Below are positions 6,440 through 8,234 of a stretch of 8,234 nucleotides of DNA, one piece after another. Below the pieces are notes generated by a model. It had not been told where the DNA came from, did not search any database, and worked only from the letters and a program-made list of their open reading frames with translations. Origin of the DNA: RGIG6904 sp024680835 (GTDB taxonomy: Bacteria; Bacillota; Clostridia; Lachnospirales; Lachnospiraceae); NCBI GenBank assembly GCA_024680835.1, contig JAILBP010000047.1, forward strand, positions 1 to 8,234. Reading direction: 5' to 3'. A program made the translations under genes and the position numbers. The first letter of the stretch is position 1, and every line of letters starts with the position of its first letter.

Positions 6440-7140
6440 TACAGATCCTCCAATTCAGCAGCCGGTATTCTCTTCTCGTTCAGGTACTCGGTTTTGACCA
6501 GTCCGTCTTTTAGGAAGATCACCTTGTGGACCATGTTCTTGATGGAGTTATTATGCGTGACTATGAGCATAGTGGTCCCGTAACGGGCATTTATCTGCTC
6601 CAGGAGGATCAGGATATCTCTCGAAGTATTCGAATCCAGCGCACCTGTCGGCTCATCGCACAGCAAAAGCTTGGGATTTTTGATGAGAGCCCTTGCGATG
6701 GCGCATCTCTGCTGTTGTCCACCGGACAGCTGCGACGGGAATTTGTTCTGATGCTCCGTCAGCCCCAGTATATCCAGTAGTTCGTTCATATCCAGCGGAT
6801 CTTTTGTAAGATATTCACATACCTCGATATTCTCCCTTACCGTGAGATTCGGAACCAGATTATAGAACTGGAATATAAATCCCAGATTGTCTCTTCTGTA
6901 ATCCGAGAGAGCATCCCCTTTCATCCCGAAAACCTCGGTTCCTTCCACCCTGATGGAACCGGAATCCATTACATCAAGACCTCCTATGCAGTTTAAGAGC
7001 GTGGATTTTCCCGATCCTGATGTGCCCTGTATAACACACATCTGCCCTTTCTCAACCCCGGTATTAACACCCTTTAACACCTGGACATAACTTCCGTCCT
7101 GTCCGTAACTCTTCTTCACGTTTTTGATCTCCAGATACAT
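6439..7140 (-). CDS. ABC transporter ATPase, MacB/LolD type
   Basis: This is a 233-residue cytosolic ATPase that powers the FtsX-type permease encoded directly after it. All core motifs are present: Walker A GTSGSGKST (39-47), Q-loop Q91 in FIFQFYNLVP, signature LSGGQ (138-142), Walker B LLLCDE (158-163), D-loop GALD (166-169) and the switch histidine H196 in VTHN. The length and the LSGGQQQR stretch are typical of the MacB/LolD group. I start it at 7140 because AAGGAGAG (7154-7147) sits six bases upstream; an in-frame ATG at 7173 would add 11 residues that include the ribosome site and has no site of its own. The gene lies 142 bp after tetR, and the palindrome in that gap suggests control by the TetR protein. 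Confidence 0.95.
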   Translation of the reverse strand: MYLEIKNVKKSYGQDGSYVQVLKGVNTGVEKGQMCVIQGTSGSGKSTLLNCIGGLDVMDSGSIRVEGTEVFGMKGDALSDYRRDNLGFIFQFYNLVPNLTVRENIEVCEYLTKDPLDMNELLDILGLTEHQNKFPSQLSGGQQQRCAIARALIKNPKLLLCDEPTGALDSNTSRDILILLEQINARYGTTMLIVTHNNSIKNMVHKVIFLKDGLVKTEYLNEKRIPAAELEDL

Positions 7141-7218
7141 GTTTTTCTCTCCTTGCTGTGAAAATTTTTGCATTTTAATATACGTTTATCGAAAACCCTT
7201 TGGAGCAGGGGTTCGCCG

Positions 7219-7245
7219 CATTTACATAACAATGTTATGTAAATG
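7219..7245. promoter_or_regulatory. 27-bp palindrome, probable TetR operator of the ABC operon
   Basis: Arms CATTTACATAAC (7219-7230) and GTTATGTAAATG (7234-7245) are exact reverse complements around the central AAT. A 17-base block (7226-7242) matches the palindrome on the tetR promoter (7915-7931) at 15 positions, and another TGTTAT follows at 7244-7249. The shared core makes the neighbouring TetR protein the likely binder. The site lies about 80-105 bp upstream of the ATPase start codon. I could not find a convincing promoter: TATATT (7182-7177) is a possible -10 without a good -35. Confidence 0.75.
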
Positions 7246-7256
7246 TTATTTTTTTA

Positions 7257-7275
7257 CCGTTCCGAAACGGAACGG
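7257..7275. repeat. 8-bp perfect hairpin just after tetR
   Basis: CCGTTCCG (7257-7264) and CGGAACGG (7268-7275) pair perfectly around AAA, seven bases beyond the tetR stop codon. A run of seven or more T lies on its left on the plus strand, so for the minus-strand transcript the stem is followed by A's, not U's. It therefore does not look like a normal terminator for tetR. It may pause or stabilise the transcript. Confidence 0.5.
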
Positions 7276-7282
7276 CAGAAAT

Positions 7283-7897
7283 TTACTCTTTGACCATTAC
7301 AAGGTCAACCCAGCCTTTTATCAGATAATTCAATATCGGTCTCATCCTCCTCTTTGCTTCGTCCTTGTCCTGAATATGTTTTATGACATTGATGAAGGCA
7401 TCGATGGTCTGATGTGACATCCAGTGTGCCATATACTCATCACAGGTATATCCCTTCATGGCTGATATCATCATTGGCAGCGACTTCTCCAGCAAATCCA
7501 CGAACTCATCCACGCAGTTCTCATAAACAGTATTTTCAGAGGAACTTAAGAGCAGGATAAAACTGTCCCGGTAACTGTATATATATTCGATAAACATATC
7601 GCTCTCATCGGAATGATCCATTTCTATATCATCCGTCGTTTCCAGCCCGGTCATACTCTCTCTGTCCTGTCTGAAATGTTCCGCCAGAAGCTTCTTCAAT
7701 CCCATGAGCGGACCGTCGACTATCTCGGCAAACAGCTCCTCCTTGTTCTTAAAAAAGAAATACAGGGCACCCGTAGTGACTCCCGCCTGAGAGCATATAT
7801 TCCGCAGGGACGCTTTGTTGTATCCCTTTTCCAGGAATTCACTCTTTGCCGCTTCTATCAGAAGCTCTCTCTTTTTGTATTCCACATCCTGTTTCAT
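7283..7897 (-). CDS. TetR/AcrR-family transcriptional regulator
   Basis: This is a 204-residue repressor-type protein. Residues 8-56 form the TetR N-terminal DNA-binding domain: helix 1 with LLIEAAKSEFLEKGY, then SLRNICSQAGV and the recognition helix TTGALYFFFKNKEELF (41-56), close to the family consensus. The rest (about 57-204) is the divergent helical ligand and dimer domain, with an acidic stretch near 85-100. Start 7897 is preceded by AGGTGAT. An upstream in-frame ATG at 7921 would lie inside the operator palindrome, downstream of the -10 but before the ribosome site, so I reject it. Two related palindromes, on its own promoter and before the ATPase gene, suggest self-repression and control of the ABC operon. 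The ligand is unknown. Confidence 0.92.
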   Translation of the reverse strand: MKQDVEYKKRELLIEAAKSEFLEKGYNKASLRNICSQAGVTTGALYFFFKNKEELFAEIVDGPLMGLKKLLAEHFRQDRESMTGLETTDDIEMDHSDESDMFIEYIYSYRDSFILLLSSSENTVYENCVDEFVDLLEKSLPMMISAMKGYTCDEYMAHWMSHQTIDAFINVIKHIQDKDEAKRRMRPILNYLIKGWVDLVMVKE

Positions 7898-7911
7898 AAA
7901 ATCACCTAAAA

Positions 7912-7943
7912 AAGATAACATTGTTACGTAACGGTGTTATCTT
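7912..7943. promoter_or_regulatory. 32-bp palindrome, probable TetR auto-operator
   Basis: Sixteen-base half-arms meet at GTTACGTAAC, and 14 of 16 positions pair; the outer arms AAGATAACA (7912-7920) and TGTTATCTT (7935-7943) are exact. It overlaps the -10 element and the transcription start of tetR, the classic position for self-repression. The block at 7915-7931 matches the palindrome at 7226-7242 in 15 of 17 bases. Confidence 0.8.
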
Positions 7944-7967
7944 AGCATTGGATGCTTGTTCTGTCAA
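7939..7967 (-). promoter_or_regulatory. tetR promoter
   Basis: TTGACA (7967-7962), a 17-bp spacer and TAAGAT (7944-7939) preceded by TGC, an extended -10. This is the best sigma-A-type promoter in the window. Its -10 lies within the edge of the 32-bp palindrome, so a bound repressor would cover it. Start near 7932 gives a leader of about 35 bases. Confidence 0.8.
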
Positions 7968-7987
7968 CACCTTTTTTTAGAATTAAT

Positions 7988-8026
7988 TAAAAAGACCTGT
8001 AACCGGTGTAAACCGGCTACAGGTCT
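7988..8026 (-). terminator. Strong intrinsic terminator of the rightmost gene
   Basis: AGACCTGTAACCGGT (7993-8007) and ACCGGCTACAGGTCT (8012-8026) pair over 15 positions with one mismatch around a 4-base loop. On the minus strand the stem is followed by a run of T's (7993-7989) and then TAATTAATT. It starts 16 bases after the stop codon of the gene at 8043 and separates that gene from tetR. Confidence 0.9.
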
Positions 8027-8042
8027 CCCTGTTACCGTATTT

Positions 8043-8234
8043 TTAGCGTCTGAATTCATCCTCCTCATCTATATGTTCTATAGTTCCCACTGTCCCATGT
8101 ATATATCTGTATCGCAGATACATGAAATTTTTTACCTTATTGGCGCTGCGCCTGTAATCCTTTATGTCTCTGTTCAGACCGAAATACCTTGCATATTCCT
8201 TTAACATGGCATCTGAATATTTTTCTTTCATCTC
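8043..8234 (-). CDS. C-terminal fragment of an unrecognised protein
   Basis: The frame is open to the right edge, and the last visible upstream codon is GAG, followed by ATG at 8231; no ribosome site can be seen, so this is most likely the last 63 codons of a longer gene. The tail is soluble, rich in Tyr, Arg and Lys (KEYARYFGLNRDIKDYRR, then MYLRYRYIHG) and ends in an acidic-basic patch DEEDEFRR. I do not recognise a domain. The frame ends 16 bases before a strong terminator, which supports it being a real, terminal gene. It appears unrelated to the tetR unit, which has its own promoter. Confidence 0.65.
   Translation of the reverse strand, partial: EMKEKYSDAMLKEYARYFGLNRDIKDYRRSANKVKNFMYLRYRYIHGTVGTIEHIDEEDEFRR

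Noticed and set aside
7141..7173. Earlier ATG (7173) for the ATPase gene
   Set aside because: The added residues are coded by the ribosome-site region itself and are absent from the family's usual N-terminus.
8096..8128. Inverted repeat CATGT...ACATG with inner ATCTG...CAGAT
   Set aside because: It lies inside the coding frame for MYLRYRYIHG, needs a 4-base bulge, and is explained by repeated Tyr and Arg codons.

Overview
The window looks like chromosomal DNA of a Gram-positive anaerobe of the class Clostridia, probably Lachnospiraceae or a close relative. This is inferred from gene content: a compact feo operon carrying a membrane-anchored HMA protein, strong AGGAGG-type ribosome sites, moderate GC by eye, and an FtsX-type permease with DG-x-x-E-L heptads. 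Species cannot be fixed by reading alone. Every gene I can support is on the minus strand, so transcription runs from high to low coordinates.

Layout in transcription order. (1) 8234-8043: the C-terminal end of an unrecognised protein, closed by a strong intrinsic terminator (7988-8026). (2) 7967-3719: an ABC module made of a TetR-family regulator (7897-7283), an ABC ATPase (7140-6439) and a 906-residue FtsX-type permease (6439-3719). Two related palindromes, one on the tetR promoter and one in the gap before the ATPase gene, suggest that the TetR protein controls itself and the transporter. (3) 3718-3507: a regulatory region with a TTGACA promoter, two copies of an 18-bp DtxR/IdeR-like operator in the same orientation, and a perfect 11-bp hairpin between them. 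(4) 3506-463: a ferrous-iron uptake operon. In order it holds a severely truncated flavodoxin start, a membrane-anchored HMA protein with a Cys-Cys pair, FeoA, FeoB and a cysteine-rich FeoC-like winged-helix protein. The hma-feoA and feoA-feoB junctions overlap by 4 nt. (5) 376-361: a weak terminator, then the N-terminal part of an ABC exporter subunit that runs off the left edge and starts at TTG.

How the genes work together. The feo genes should import Fe2+ across the cytoplasmic membrane: FeoB is the G-protein-coupled permease, FeoA and FeoC-like are cytosolic accessories, and the HMA protein may handle metal at the inner face. The DtxR-like operators fit repression when iron is plentiful. 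The TetR/ABC module is a separate unit that probably responds to an unknown ligand; its large extracytoplasmic coiled-coil insert argues for work at the cell surface.

Most of the window is recognisable. The points most worth a second look are the flavodoxin remnant that keeps its FMN-phosphate loop, the duplicated operator around a hairpin in the feo leader, the non-canonical pore motif of FeoB, and the fusion of a FeoB-associated Cys-rich membrane segment to an HMA domain. I found no CRISPR array, RNA gene, insertion sequence or clearly new defence-like system.
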